Source: Candidatus Fermentibacterota bacterium (GTDB taxonomy: Bacteria; Fermentibacterota; Fermentibacteria; Fermentibacterales; Fermentibacteraceae). From it: a stretch of DNA of 64,000 bases. The notes beneath the pieces are model-generated. The model was not told the DNA's origin and searched no databases. It saw nothing but the letters and a program-made list of their open reading frames with translations. The position numbers and the translations under genes were made by a program. The stretch spans positions 1 through 64,000 of the forward strand of contig PDSZ01000001.1 in assembly GCA_002748705.1 (NCBI GenBank), in the 5' to 3' direction. Below are positions 41,356 through 51,424 of the stretch, piece after piece (the first letter of the stretch is position 1; every line of letters begins with the position of its first letter).

Positions 41356-42548
41356 TTTCTGTCAGACTTCTTGGGGCAGGAAGCGGTGTTCCATGGAAGG
41401 AACTGGTGGAGATGGTGGGTGCTGATCCCGCCTCTGTTCCAAGGCTTCAGAAGAGAGACCGTATTTGTCTTCTCCTTGCGTCCTCTCTTTCTTCGCCTGC
41501 TGCAACTATTCTTAAACAGTGCATGCTCTCAGGGGGGGCAGACGCACTTGTTCACAGAGAAGTTATCACCTGCGCCGCTCAAAGCTCTGACGCTGTGGTC
41601 TACGGCGTTCCTTCTGCTCTTATTCGAGGCTGCGATTCTCTCTCAGGTCAGCCATTCGGGCTGACAAAGCTTGCAGAGAGGATCAGGGCATTGCTTGAAA
41701 GCCCTGATCTTCCACGAAGCGTTACAATTAACAGTAAGGTTCTGTTCTACACAGAGAAGCCTCTTATTATGGGCATTCTGAACACAACTCCCGATTCCTT
41801 CAGTGACGGCGGAAGCTATTCAACAGTGGATGAGGCTGTGAACAGGGCGCTGTTCATGGCAGAGAACGGAGCAGACATCATTGATGTGGGAGGAGAATCA
41901 ACCAGGCCGGGTTCGCTTCCTGTTCCGGAAAAGGAACAGATAGAGAGAACCGTTCCTGTAATCAGAGGTATCCGTGAAAAGAGCGATGTTCCCATAAGCA
42001 TAGATACCACTCTTCCAGGCGTGGCAGAGGCGGCGTGCGCAGCAGGAGCAGGTCTGATCAATTCCATTGACGCCATGGAGACACCGGGGATTACCTGTCT
42101 TGCCGCCGGCTTGAAAGTCCCTGTGTGCATCATGCACATGAAGGGCATCCCTGAGACCATGCAGCAGAATCCTGAGTATGGAGATGTTGCAGGAGAGGTA
42201 ACCAATTACCTTCTGAAAAGGGTGAAGCGCCTTTGCGAAAAAGGTATTGATCGGCGGAAGATAATAGTCGACCCTGGCATAGGTTTTGGAAAAACTCTGG
42301 AGCACAACCTTTCTCTTATTCGCTCAATGGCTGCTATCAGGATGGAAACAGGATGCAGAGTTCTTCTGGGACATTCCAGAAAGAGTTTTCTGGGAATGCT
42401 CACAGATGTAAATAATCCTGCGGAACGGGACTGGTTGACCCATCTGGTAACAGTGCTTTCCAAAGACGCTGATTTTGTAAGGGTGCATGATGTAAGAGGC
42501 ACCTCGCTTGCCCTGAAAACGGCAAAGGCGCTGGAGAGCTTTTCATGA
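41352..42548 (+). CDS. folP: Dihydropteroate synthase with N-terminal extension
   Basis: 398 residues. The DHPS barrel starts near residue 138: PLIMGILNTTPDSFSDGG, IIDVGGESTRPG, ISIDTT, MHMKGIPETMQQNP, IIVDPGIGFGKTLEHN, LLGHSRKSFLG, RVHDV. It joins pABA to the pterin pyrophosphate. The first 135 residues are an extra domain, also seen in some FCB and archaeal-type DHPS proteins. GTG start overlapping folE; stop overlapping cdaA by 4 bases. Confidence 0.94.
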   Translation: MISVRLLGAGSGVPWKELVEMVGADPASVPRLQKRDRICLLLASSLSSPAATILKQCMLSGGADALVHREVITCAAQSSDAVVYGVPSALIRGCDSLSGQPFGLTKLAERIRALLESPDLPRSVTINSKVLFYTEKPLIMGILNTTPDSFSDGGSYSTVDEAVNRALFMAENGADIIDVGGESTRPGSLPVPEKEQIERTVPVIRGIREKSDVPISIDTTLPGVAEAACAAGAGLINSIDAMETPGITCLAAGLKVPVCIMHMKGIPETMQQNPEYGDVAGEVTNYLLKRVKRLCEKGIDRRKIIVDPGIGFGKTLEHNLSLIRSMAAIRMETGCRVLLGHSRKSFLGMLTDVNNPAERDWLTHLVTVLSKDADFVRVHDVRGTSLALKTAKALESFS

Positions 42549-43354
42549 CTCTTCTGGGCCATCCCTTCCTCTCCTGGTTCTGGCTTGTACAGATTCTTGA
42601 TATAGCACTGGTTTCCACTCTCGCCTGGCTTCTTCTGAGGGCAATATGGGACAAACCTGCCATGCGGGTGGTTGTTGCTGTGGTGCTCATGTGGGGAGCA
42701 AGCCAGATACTGAACACAATAGGCTTTTACTCCATCGGTATGATAACCAGGAAATTTGCTTCTGTGGCAATTTTTGCCCTCATCGTAATTTTCAGTCAGG
42801 AGGTTAAGGACCTTCTTGCCCGTTTCGGCAGGTATCTGAGCAGAATAGGTTTTCTCGACTTCAGATATCACCGTTCGGAGAAAGAGATGCTTTCCGCTGT
42901 GGAGGCTGTTGTGGAAACCTGCAGGTATCTGAGAGAGAAAGGCTACGGAGGTCTTATCGTGCTTGAGAGGGAAGAGAATACCTCCGAGAACTGCAGGGAT
43001 GCCTTTGATCTTGATGAGCTGCCTGTAAGCGCCAGGCTTCTTGAGTCATTTCTCACGCCTCCAGGGCCTTATCATGACGGAGCAATAGTTCTGAAAGGCG
43101 ACAAAATACTGGCTGCCAGAGCAATTCTTCCCCTTACTCTTCCCGGTTCCGACACAATGCTTCTTGGAACGAGGCACAGGGCGGCAAAAGGTCTGGCGGA
43201 AAAAACCGATGCGGTGGTGGTTGTGGTAAGCGAGGAGACCGGCAGTATAAGGGTAGCCTTTGACGGTAAGCTTACAGGTTCATATTCAGAGGATTCTCTC
43301 AGGACCAAACTGGAAATCCTCATGAGCCTGCCTGACAAGAAAGACATTTCATGA
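42545..43354 (+). CDS. cdaA: Diadenylate cyclase CdaA (DisA_N domain)
   Basis: 269 residues. Three N-terminal TM helices are followed by a DAC domain with YHDGAIVLKGDKILAARAILPL (DGA motif) and GTRHRAAKG (RHR motif). It makes the second messenger c-di-AMP, which controls potassium and osmotic balance. Placement after folP is common in many phyla. CdaR and GlmM, its usual partners, are not in the window. Confidence 0.94.
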   Translation: MTLLGHPFLSWFWLVQILDIALVSTLAWLLLRAIWDKPAMRVVVAVVLMWGASQILNTIGFYSIGMITRKFASVAIFALIVIFSQEVKDLLARFGRYLSRIGFLDFRYHRSEKEMLSAVEAVVETCRYLREKGYGGLIVLEREENTSENCRDAFDLDELPVSARLLESFLTPPGPYHDGAIVLKGDKILAARAILPLTLPGSDTMLLGTRHRAAKGLAEKTDAVVVVVSEETGSIRVAFDGKLTGSYSEDSLRTKLEILMSLPDKKDIS

Positions 43355-43647
43355 AAGAAGAGACACTGGCAAGAATAGATGCAGCGACTGAAGGGCTTCC
43401 TAAAAGATGGAGAGAGGTTCTTCATCAGACACTTCTGGAAGGTGAGTTCGAAACCGAGGCTCACAGGCTTCTGGAGTCTGCCCGTACTGTACACGAGGAA
43501 CCTCCCCCTGATATGGAAACAGCTGAATCGATACTCGCAGGTGACGCCTTTATTCCCATGGCTGTTCAGGTACTTGCTGAAGCAGGAGTCTCTCTGAAAG
43601 AAATCGACGCAATACTGCTTTCTGCAGTTGAGAAGCTGAAGAAGTAA
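43351..43647 (+). CDS. Hypothetical small acidic protein at operon end
   Basis: 98 residues, mainly helical and acidic, no cysteine, no TM helix. ATGA overlap with cdaA shows co-translation. I recognise no family. Last gene of the tilS-cdaA operon. Confidence 0.6.
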   Translation: MKEETLARIDAATEGLPKRWREVLHQTLLEGEFETEAHRLLESARTVHEEPPPDMETAESILAGDAFIPMAVQVLAEAGVSLKEIDAILLSAVEKLKK

Positions 43648-43662
43648 CTGAAAAGGTTAAAG

Positions 43663-43679
43663 GGCAGCAACACGCTGCC
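43663..43679 (-). terminator. Weak hairpin terminator
   Basis: GGCAGC/GCTGCC stem with a 5-base loop, followed on the minus strand by CTTTAACCTTTT. It lies between the convergent cdaA operon and the radical SAM gene. Confidence 0.5.
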
Positions 43680-43727
43680 TCGCATAAAACCTGATAATCA
43701 GTTTGAAGCTGCTGCAGAGGTTTCAGA

Positions 43728-45506
43728 TTACCCCAGCCCCAGCACATCCAGGTTCCAGAGCCTTTCCAGTTCAGGAAGGTCAAAGAAAACCAGATGGGCG
43801 ATTTCCGCATACTGGGCTGACAGTGTTGCAAGATCGTGACTGCCCATAAGGAGGAGACCAATCTCCCTGCCGGACGGAACTATCGGATGGCAGGATCTGG
43901 TCACTGTAACTGCAAGGGAAGAGCACTCCATCAGCCATTCCATATCAGAATCATCAGGGGCTATTACTCCAGGTCTTATAAGAGACGGCACATTGTAGAT
44001 GACAGCCTTCTCACGGTCATAGCATTCCGGTTCAGGGAGTTCCTTTATCATATCCAGAAGATTCAGAGGAAATTCTCTCATGGATTCGATGATGATGTCC
44101 AGCGGGCAGAATGGGTCTGAATCTCTTCTCTCCTTTATCTTTTTCATGATTGTTACCCTGTGAGCCCAGGCATCTTCTGTTGTTATTCTCAGTACTCCGT
44201 GTCTCACAGACGGCGGAATGGCTGTTGATGGCTTCTCCGGTGTGAAGATTTCCATTCCTGGAAAGTTTCTGCAGAAAACAGGCCTTGGAGGCGGGTCTGC
44301 GTCGTATCCCAGAATGTCGGAAACCTCTTCCCTGGTCTTCAGAAGTGACTGAAGGGTCTGGTCTCCGGATTTTGTTATGCAGTAGGGTGGCGTGTCTCTG
44401 AATTCTATATCCAGACTGCAAGCTTTTGACCTGATTTCCGTTCCTGGAAGAACAGAGATGCAGAAAGTCTGAACCTGTTCTGCAATACTCTTCTCTGTAA
44501 AAGTCTCAGCTGCTTGCAGAATGCTTTCTGGATGGTCTCCTGGAAGGCCGAGAATAAGGTCCATAACAGGTGTAATTCCTGCTGCTTCCAGATAGCCTGC
44601 TCCTCTGATTATGCTTTGGGGGTTTCCTCCTCTGCCTACAGATTTAAGCACCTTGTCGTTCATTGTCTGAAGTCCCACCTCAAGGCTGGTAAAACCTGCG
44701 GCTCTCAGTGCAGCTCCGTGCTCTTCTCTAAGCAGGTCGCCCCTTACTTCGGCAAAACTCTGAAGGTTCATCTCTTTCAACCCTTTGAGCAGTTCTTTCA
44801 GGTCTGGCCTGGCATTGAAGGTCGGGTCCAGAAAGATAAGCTCTTCCACCCCCAGTTCCTTCAGGTGCCGGATTTTTTCAAGTGCAGTTGAGGCAGGTGT
44901 TATTCTGGGAACAGGGGAGGTTCTTCTGTATGCGCAGTAGGAGCACAGATTGCAGCAGCCCCGCTGGGTTTCCATGTGGGCAGAGCCTCCCGGTTCAGGT
45001 ATCAGATGACCTGTTTCGTAGGGATCAGTCCATCTGTCCGGCGGCGAGGTGTCAATTACAGGAGCCAGGAATCGTGTGCCTGTTTTCAGTATTGCCTTGA
45101 CTGTTTCGGGATTTAATATCTCAGAAGCTCTTATCTCCCCCTCACCGGCAACGAAAAGGTCAACACAGCTTTCTTTAAGGAGCACTGCATTGTCTGAGGT
45201 AACTTCAGGGCCTCCTGCTACTATGAGCACATCCTGATGAATTTTTTTGTACTCCCTGAGAAGATGTATGGTTCTTGCCCTGTTCCAGAGGTAGAGAGTT
45301 GCCCCTATCAGTTCAGGGTTCTGTTCCAGCAGTTCATTCAGCAGTGCTCTGTCTCCCATTGTGTTCAGCTTCTCTTCAGAGAGTATTGAACTTTTAGGCA
45401 GGTTTGCCTGAGCAGCGAGCCTGGCCGGCGCAAGAGGAATGTTGCCGGTGGGTTCCCAGGCGGTTCCCGGATGAAGGGGAAGCTGTATCAGAAGAACACC
45501 GTTCAT
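43728..45506 (-). CDS. B12-binding-type radical SAM protein
   Basis: 592 residues. An N-terminal cobalamin-binding-like Rossmann region (VLLIQLPLHPG, LIGATLYLWNRARTIHLL, VAGGPEVTSDN) precedes a radical SAM barrel with ETQRGCCNLCSYCAYRR (CxxxCxxC). The terminal 150 residues are unassigned. The B12 DxHxxG motif is not evident, so cofactor binding may be lost. Such proteins methylate or rearrange unactivated carbons; the substrate is unknown. It starts one base after the stop of the upstream membrane-protein gene. Confidence 0.82.
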   Translation of the reverse strand: MNGVLLIQLPLHPGTAWEPTGNIPLAPARLAAQANLPKSSILSEEKLNTMGDRALLNELLEQNPELIGATLYLWNRARTIHLLREYKKIHQDVLIVAGGPEVTSDNAVLLKESCVDLFVAGEGEIRASEILNPETVKAILKTGTRFLAPVIDTSPPDRWTDPYETGHLIPEPGGSAHMETQRGCCNLCSYCAYRRTSPVPRITPASTALEKIRHLKELGVEELIFLDPTFNARPDLKELLKGLKEMNLQSFAEVRGDLLREEHGAALRAAGFTSLEVGLQTMNDKVLKSVGRGGNPQSIIRGAGYLEAAGITPVMDLILGLPGDHPESILQAAETFTEKSIAEQVQTFCISVLPGTEIRSKACSLDIEFRDTPPYCITKSGDQTLQSLLKTREEVSDILGYDADPPPRPVFCRNFPGMEIFTPEKPSTAIPPSVRHGVLRITTEDAWAHRVTIMKKIKERRDSDPFCPLDIIIESMREFPLNLLDMIKELPEPECYDREKAVIYNVPSLIRPGVIAPDDSDMEWLMECSSLAVTVTRSCHPIVPSGREIGLLLMGSHDLATLSAQYAEIAHLVFFDLPELERLWNLDVLGLG

Positions 45507-45507
45507 G

Positions 45508-46293
45508 TCAGTGTACTGAAGAGGCGGTTATCCCTGCTATGAAAATGGAGAGGGTAAGCAGGAAGGAAAGGCTCCATAAGAGGTGTGCCTTCCTGTGGTG
45601 TCCTGTAAAACTTTCTCTGCTTTCAGCTATGATTCCTGCTGTTGTGAGAAGTGCTGAACCGGTAAAAAAGAAGGGAAGCGCCACTGCGCCGTACTGTACG
45701 AACATTGCCGCCGAGGCGGTGAAGCCTGCATACAATGATAAAATGGCAAATCTTCTGGCCCATCTCTCAGAGTCTGCAAGCGGAGGGAAGGTCTCGTATG
45801 TTCCGGAAAATTCCCTTGAATAGAGCTTGATCCAGTATGCTGTTGAAAAAGACGCGCATAGTGTCAGGAGAATTCCGTAGGCAATACCGCCGGCAAGTGA
45901 AAGAACCTCAGCAGGTCCTATGCTGACATAATCAGCTGAACTTCTTAGAGGAATCAGAATAACTATTAGCAGAAGTATTACTTGCAGAGCCTGCAGGATA
46001 CCAAGTACTGACCATCTGTTAAGTATTTTTCTTCCGAAAAGCCTGAATACCTGAAGCCCGATAAGAATAATGGACATCTGGCCAGAAGGTTCCTGGGGTC
46101 TGCCTCCTTCTGTGGAGAGAATCATGGCCAGTAAGAGTATTTCTATCAGTCTGAGCACATCAAAGATATCCATTGAATTGCTCTGTTTGTATGAGGGCTC
46201 TGCCGGAAGTCTGTTCTTCCGTTGTCTTTTGCGGTGGAAGATCTCTTCAATAATGAACGCTGTCAGCGCAAGACCGCCAAGTATTCTATGCAT
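45508..46293 (-). CDS. Hypothetical membrane protein
   Basis: About 261 residues with seven to eight predicted helices and a long basic loop after the first. ATG 46293 has AAGGA 9 bases upstream and overlaps the transporter's end by 8 bases. It is the middle gene of an MFS transporter-membrane protein-radical SAM operon. No family recognised; the helix pattern resembles small cytochrome-like or intramembrane proteins but no heme ligands are evident. Confidence 0.6.
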   Translation of the reverse strand: MHRILGGLALTAFIIEEIFHRKRQRKNRLPAEPSYKQSNSMDIFDVLRLIEILLLAMILSTEGGRPQEPSGQMSIILIGLQVFRLFGRKILNRWSVLGILQALQVILLLIVILIPLRSSADYVSIGPAEVLSLAGGIAYGILLTLCASFSTAYWIKLYSREFSGTYETFPPLADSERWARRFAILSLYAGFTASAAMFVQYGAVALPFFFTGSALLTTAGIIAESRESFTGHHRKAHLLWSLSFLLTLSIFIAGITASSVH

Positions 46294-47569
46294 TGTCACT
46301 GTTCCTTACCGAGAGCAGAACAATCGCTCCTGCTGCGAAAAGTACCGATATCACCAGAATGGAGTTTCTGGTGCTTCCTGTCAAGTCGCCTGTCAAGGCG
46401 AACATCAGCGGGCCGATGATACTGGCGAATCTGGATGAAACAGAAAAGAATCCAAAATACTCAGCTGAGTGTTCAGCAGGAATCAGCCTGGAGTAGAATG
46501 AGCGGCTGATGGCCTGAATGCCCCCTTGCAGGAGCCCTACAACACCTGCAACAATCCAGAACTGCCAGGCCTCTGTCATTCTCCATGCATAGATTACAAC
46601 AGCAAGGTATACTGCTATGCCCATCAGAATTGATCGTCTGGCTCCGGTTTTTTCAGCAAGTCTGCCGTAAGCCACAGAGCCGGGAACTCCAATGAACTGG
46701 GTAAGAAGAAGGGCGCCTATAAGATCAGATGTCTTAAGTCCAAGCTCAGCTTTTCCGAACACAGTTGCCATCATGATAATTGTCTGTACACCATCATTGT
46801 AGAGGAGGAATGAGATAAGGAATCTGAATGGATTCCTGTGCTGCTTCAGGTGTCTGAAAGTGTCGGCAAGGGTTTTGAAGGCTGTTTTCAGAGACTTGCT
46901 GAAGGAAATGCCTGCAGTTTTTTCACCTTCAGGCACCTTTCTGAAGAGAGGTATGGAGAATACAGCCCACCATACCGCGACTGTCAGAAAGGTGAGTCTT
47001 ATGCCAAGGTCACCTTCGGGAATGCCTGTCAGAGACGGTTTGCTTACCATAAGCAGGTTGATAGCAAGAAGCAGCCCGCCACCAAGGTATCCCATGGCAA
47101 AGCCCCTTGCACTTACAAGGTCTCTTCTTTCAGATGGAGCCGCTGAAACAAGCAGGGAATTGTAGAAGACATTTGCTCCTGAAAATCCCAGTTGTCCCAG
47201 AACAAGTATTGCAAGAGTGTAGAGGACTCTTCCAGGGCCACTGGCAAAGAGCAGTGCAGAAGCAGCCACTCCAACTGCAGTGAGGATGCCGAGAAACAGT
47301 TTTCGTCTGCCGCCTGCATCTGCTGCAGCACCGAATACAGGTGCTCCTGCAGCAACAAGAAGTGCCGCCAGAGACATTGCATAGCCCCAGAGCGACTGTG
47401 AAGATGAGGTTATGCTGAAACCGAAAAAGCTGATAGTTACCAGGTCAGCTTCGCAGACAACTTCAGCGAAATAAGCAGGGAGAACTGCAGCAACAATAGT
47501 GGTTACAAAAGCCGAGTTGGCCCAGTCATACATGCACCATGCCTTTTCTGCCGATGTGAGCTTCTGCAT
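46286..47569 (-). CDS. MFS transporter, UMF1 (Atg22-like) family
   Basis: About 427 residues, twelve predicted helices. WCMYDWANSAFVTTIVAAVLPAYFAE is the conserved UMF1/Atg22 opening, and LLYNDGVQTIIMMATVFG the conserved helix 7 segment. Members are thought to move amino acids or other small metabolites. ATG 47569 follows GGAGG; first gene of the operon ending in the radical SAM enzyme. Confidence 0.88.
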   Translation of the reverse strand: MQKLTSAEKAWCMYDWANSAFVTTIVAAVLPAYFAEVVCEADLVTISFFGFSITSSSQSLWGYAMSLAALLVAAGAPVFGAAADAGGRRKLFLGILTAVGVAASALLFASGPGRVLYTLAILVLGQLGFSGANVFYNSLLVSAAPSERRDLVSARGFAMGYLGGGLLLAINLLMVSKPSLTGIPEGDLGIRLTFLTVAVWWAVFSIPLFRKVPEGEKTAGISFSKSLKTAFKTLADTFRHLKQHRNPFRFLISFLLYNDGVQTIIMMATVFGKAELGLKTSDLIGALLLTQFIGVPGSVAYGRLAEKTGARRSILMGIAVYLAVVIYAWRMTEAWQFWIVAGVVGLLQGGIQAISRSFYSRLIPAEHSAEYFGFFSVSSRFASIIGPLMFALTGDLTGSTRNSILVISVLFAAGAIVLLSVRNSDNA

Positions 47570-47693
47570 AAGGCTTTCCTCCATCCGTTGCACGGAACAT
47601 AGTGAATTCACAGGGGCGGCACTTCCTTCCATTCTGCATCTCCACTATGATTCAGATTCACTTTTCAATCGAATAAAGACAAAGGAGTGCAAA

Positions 47694-49349
47694 ATGTCTC
47701 TCACAGAAGATCTTAACAGCTTGCTTGCCGAAAAGGGCAAGGCTGTAAGGGAGAACATTTCCAGAGAAGAAATGATTGCCAGGTCAGTGGAACGCCGTGA
47801 GGCAATTGTTATGGAATGCGGAGCACTGGCAACCTGGACAAAACCGGAGTCCAGCGGAAGGAGTCCCAAAGACACGGTTATAGTTAAAAGACCGGAGAGT
47901 CAGGATACCATCGACTGGACAAGTCCCAACAATCTTCCTGTGTCACCGGAAACCTTCGACAGTGTCTGGGCAGATATTCTTGATGTTTTTCAGGAAGCGG
48001 ATGAGCTTTTTGTAACAGACAGAATGGTGGGAGCCGATCCTGCATATGCTCTTCCTGTAAGGGTGGTTACCGATAAGGCTCTTACTGCGCTTTTTACAGA
48101 CAACATGTTCAGGCCATGGAGTGAAGAAGCAGCGAGAAAGTCTGTTTTCAGGAACAGGAGTTTTACTCTGCTTGCTTCACCGGACAAGAAGATTGACCAC
48201 ACAAAGTATCAGGGGCAGCTCAGAGAGAATCCTGCTCTGGGACACACATCGAACATGATGGTTGGCATGGATATGGACAGGCAGCTGGGTATCGTCTTCG
48301 GAAGCGCCTATTGCGGAAGTATCAAGAAGCTGCTCTTCACCGTTATGAACTACATGCTTCCCGGCGAAGGAATTCTTCCTATTCACTGCAGTGCCAACGA
48401 AGGGGAAAAGGGAGATTGTGCTCTGCTTCTGGGCCTTTCCGGAACAGGTAAAACCACACTCAGCGCAGATCCTTCAAGAGCTTTGCTTGGTGATGACGAG
48501 CACGGCTGGAGCGATGACGGCATAGCAAACTTTGAAAACGGCTGTTACGCCAAACTTATTGATCTCAGTGCAGAGAAAGAGCCTGAGATATTCAATGCAT
48601 GCTTCCACAAGGATAAATACCTGAAACACGGTTCCATAATTGAGAATGTCATGGTTTACCCTGACGGTAAGTTTGACCTGTTCGATGACAGGTACACTCC
48701 CAACAGCAGAGGTTCTTATCTTCTAAGGTATCTTACAAACATCAAGAAATCATCGGTATCAGGTCATCCCACCACCATTCTTTTCCTTACCGCAGATGCC
48801 AACAGCGTAATTCCTCCTGTGTCAAAACTCACAAGGGAGCAGGCAATGCTGTGGTTCCTCATGGGATACACAAGCAAACTGGCAGGGACTGAAACAGGTA
48901 TAAAGGAGCCGGTAAGCACCTTCTCAAGGTTCTTCGGTGAGCCTTTCATGCCCAGGCTTCCCCATGTTTACGCAGACCTTCTCGGCGAGAAGATGAAAAA
49001 GCATGGAACTCAGGTTTACCTGATCAACACAGGCTGGACCGGCGGCCCTTACGGAATCGGCCACAGAATGGATCTGCCCCTTACCCGAAAGATGGTTGAT
49101 GCCTGTCTTACAGGAGCCATAGAGAATTCTGCGATGAATAAGGATCCGTTCTTCAAGGTTCTTGTTCCTGTTACATGCCCCGGCATTGAAGACAGTTCAA
49201 TCCTTGAACCTGGAAACACCTGGGCCAGTCGCAGTGACTATGAGGCAAGGGCAAAGAAACTTGCCGGCGAGTTTGCAGATCACTTCAGAAAGGCTTACGG
49301 AACCCAGAATATCTCTGAAGAGATAGCTTCACAGTGTCCGGGAATGTAG
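47694..49349 (+). CDS. pckA: Phosphoenolpyruvate carboxykinase (ATP)
   Basis: 551 residues. The P-loop GLSGTGKTTLSAD (around 247-259), the metal and nucleotide segment LLGDDEHGWSDDGIANFENGCYAK, and NTGWTGGPYG are specific to the ATP type. It interconverts oxaloacetate and PEP, either for gluconeogenesis or for ATP gain in CO2-fixing fermentation. ATG 47694 has AAAGGAG 7 bases upstream; the frame is open much further up, but without a start signal. Monocistronic. Confidence 0.96.
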   Translation: MSLTEDLNSLLAEKGKAVRENISREEMIARSVERREAIVMECGALATWTKPESSGRSPKDTVIVKRPESQDTIDWTSPNNLPVSPETFDSVWADILDVFQEADELFVTDRMVGADPAYALPVRVVTDKALTALFTDNMFRPWSEEAARKSVFRNRSFTLLASPDKKIDHTKYQGQLRENPALGHTSNMMVGMDMDRQLGIVFGSAYCGSIKKLLFTVMNYMLPGEGILPIHCSANEGEKGDCALLLGLSGTGKTTLSADPSRALLGDDEHGWSDDGIANFENGCYAKLIDLSAEKEPEIFNACFHKDKYLKHGSIIENVMVYPDGKFDLFDDRYTPNSRGSYLLRYLTNIKKSSVSGHPTTILFLTADANSVIPPVSKLTREQAMLWFLMGYTSKLAGTETGIKEPVSTFSRFFGEPFMPRLPHVYADLLGEKMKKHGTQVYLINTGWTGGPYGIGHRMDLPLTRKMVDACLTGAIENSAMNKDPFFKVLVPVTCPGIEDSSILEPGNTWASRSDYEARAKKLAGEFADHFRKAYGTQNISEEIASQCPGM

Positions 49350-49470
49350 CTCTGCTTATCTACTTCCTCCTCCGGTTCTGATTGAGGTGTTTAACAAAGA
49401 TATTGTTTTATATTATCAGAATCATAGGAATTGAAGGAGTCAATTCCGTATCAGCAAAGGAAGGGGATTT

Positions 49471-51402
49471 ATGAGAAAGCTTTTCATTTGCGCTGTCATT
49501 ATCACAATGGCAGCAGGAAGCGCCATGGCCCTGCCATCATATTCAGGGCTCAGAGGGCTGAACAGAGTTGCAGATGCGCGAACTTCAGAGAAGGGATTCC
49601 TCTCCATAGGTCTCTTCACATTCCTTGGCATTTCGCCGGATGAGAGAACCGCAGTAATTTCAGGTGAAACTACCAATGTAACCGATACTGAATACAGCGG
49701 AACTGGATTCTTCGCATTAGGCTACGGTATAAGCGATCGTTTTGAGATCGGGGCGAATGTTTCTTATCTGATGAACCAGCTCGCCAGAGAGGATGAAGGT
49801 TCAAGACTTGACATCACCGGTGACTGGGAAGGTGATGACGGCTTCAGTGAAGCAGGACTTGCTCTGAAGTATACCTTCAATCCCAACTCTGAAAGTGCCT
49901 GGTTCGGCATTAAGCCTTGGGCAAACTTCTCTGTTTATCAGGGTGGCGACAACAGATATATTTACAACGGAGACGGCTGGGACGGTATCTGGCATCTTGA
50001 TCAGCCCATGTTTCAGCTGAGAAGGCCGATGATCAATTCAGGAAGCATGAGCTACGGCGGCGACTTCCTGACCAGCTTTAACCTGAAGCCGCTTGTGCTT
50101 CACGCAAATCTTGGCTACCACATGTTCAGCCAGGACTTTGAGTTTACTGACAGCAGATACGATGCTTCAGGTAATGTTGTGGCCACAGAAGAAGTCGACA
50201 TGACAGTGGACGATCCTGTGCTGAGAATTGCCGGTGGTATTGAGTACCCTGCAGGAACCACTACTCTCTTCGCAGAAGTTGAGTGGAGAAGATTCCTTGA
50301 CAGAGAGTTTGAGGACGGCAATGGAAAGAGATTTGACGACTGCATTCAGATAGCGCCTGGTGCAAGGTTCGATTTCAACGGTTTCGCAATGGACATCACC
50401 GGTTCCTACTGCTTGTCCGATTTCGATCCTGAGTTCAACGACCTTGGCCACAGGTATTTCCAGGCAGGTCAAACTCTTACGGAGGAGGAAAGAGCCAGAT
50501 ACGCGCCTTTCCCAGGGGGTTATTTCCCTGAATACGGTTTAGGTATAAACCTGATGTACACAGCGGATCTGAACGCCCATCCTTCTATTCTCAATGGAAC
50601 AGTGTCGGATGAGGTAACAGGTGAACCTCTTGTTGCTGAAATCTCTTTCCCTGATTCTGATGCTGATGCTGTATTCAGCAATACTAACGGGGCTTACAGC
50701 GCTCAGCTGTCCAGTGGAGAGCATTCTGTTCTCGTAACAGCAGAGGGCTACATCACTGAGAGTACCACAATCGCAGCAGGTTCAGGTGAAACTGTTACAA
50801 GGTATTTCCAGCTCATGCCTGTGGCAGGAACAGTTACAGGAACAGTTACTGATGCAGCCACAGGTAATCCTGTTCAGGCAAGTATTTCATCATCTGCAGG
50901 AGAAGTTACAACTGGTAATGACGGGCAGTACAGTATGGAGTGCCCTGCCGGTGAAATAACTCTTCTTGCAAAATCCGATGGTTACAGCAACCAGTCAAGA
51001 ACAGTTATGGTGCCCGCAGGTGACACTGCTGTTCAGAACTTTGAGTTGAGTCTTTCCCTCAGTTTTGAGAATGTCTATTTCGACTATGACAGGTACAATA
51101 TCAGACCTGACGCTCAGGTCATTCTCAACCAGATAGCTGACATACTGAAGAGCAATCCCGGTACTACCGTTATGATAACAGGAAACACCGACTCTGATGG
51201 AACTGCTGAGTACAACCAGGAGCTTGCAGAAGAGAGGGCAATGGCAGTCAGGAACTATCTTATCTCCAGAGGAGTTACTGAAGCTGCTCTTGAGACTGTT
51301 TCATACGGCGAGGAAAAACCGGCGGTTCCAAACAACAGTGAAGAGAACAAGGCACTTAACAGAAGAGCTGAATTCATCATACTCAGCACACCTGTTCGGT
51401 AA
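49471..51402 (+). CDS. OmpA-family outer-membrane protein with two carboxypeptidase-regulatory-like domains
   Basis: 643 residues. Signal peptide (MRKLFICAVIITMAAGSAMA), an N-terminal barrel (about 25-365), two repeated CarboxypepD_reg-like beta-sandwich domains (NGTVSDEVTGEPLVAEISF and TGTVTDAATGNPVQASIS), and a C-terminal OmpA domain (VYFDYDRYNIRPDA, TDSDGTAEYNQELAEERAMAVRNYL, NRRAEF) that binds peptidoglycan. It tethers the outer membrane to the cell wall. A strong terminator follows. Confidence 0.92.
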   Translation: MRKLFICAVIITMAAGSAMALPSYSGLRGLNRVADARTSEKGFLSIGLFTFLGISPDERTAVISGETTNVTDTEYSGTGFFALGYGISDRFEIGANVSYLMNQLAREDEGSRLDITGDWEGDDGFSEAGLALKYTFNPNSESAWFGIKPWANFSVYQGGDNRYIYNGDGWDGIWHLDQPMFQLRRPMINSGSMSYGGDFLTSFNLKPLVLHANLGYHMFSQDFEFTDSRYDASGNVVATEEVDMTVDDPVLRIAGGIEYPAGTTTLFAEVEWRRFLDREFEDGNGKRFDDCIQIAPGARFDFNGFAMDITGSYCLSDFDPEFNDLGHRYFQAGQTLTEEERARYAPFPGGYFPEYGLGINLMYTADLNAHPSILNGTVSDEVTGEPLVAEISFPDSDADAVFSNTNGAYSAQLSSGEHSVLVTAEGYITESTTIAAGSGETVTRYFQLMPVAGTVTGTVTDAATGNPVQASISSSAGEVTTGNDGQYSMECPAGEITLLAKSDGYSNQSRTVMVPAGDTAVQNFELSLSLSFENVYFDYDRYNIRPDAQVILNQIADILKSNPGTTVMITGNTDSDGTAEYNQELAEERAMAVRNYLISRGVTEAALETVSYGEEKPAVPNNSEENKALNRRAEFIILSTPVR

Positions 51403-51424
51403 CCGCTGAAAAAACTGATACCTT

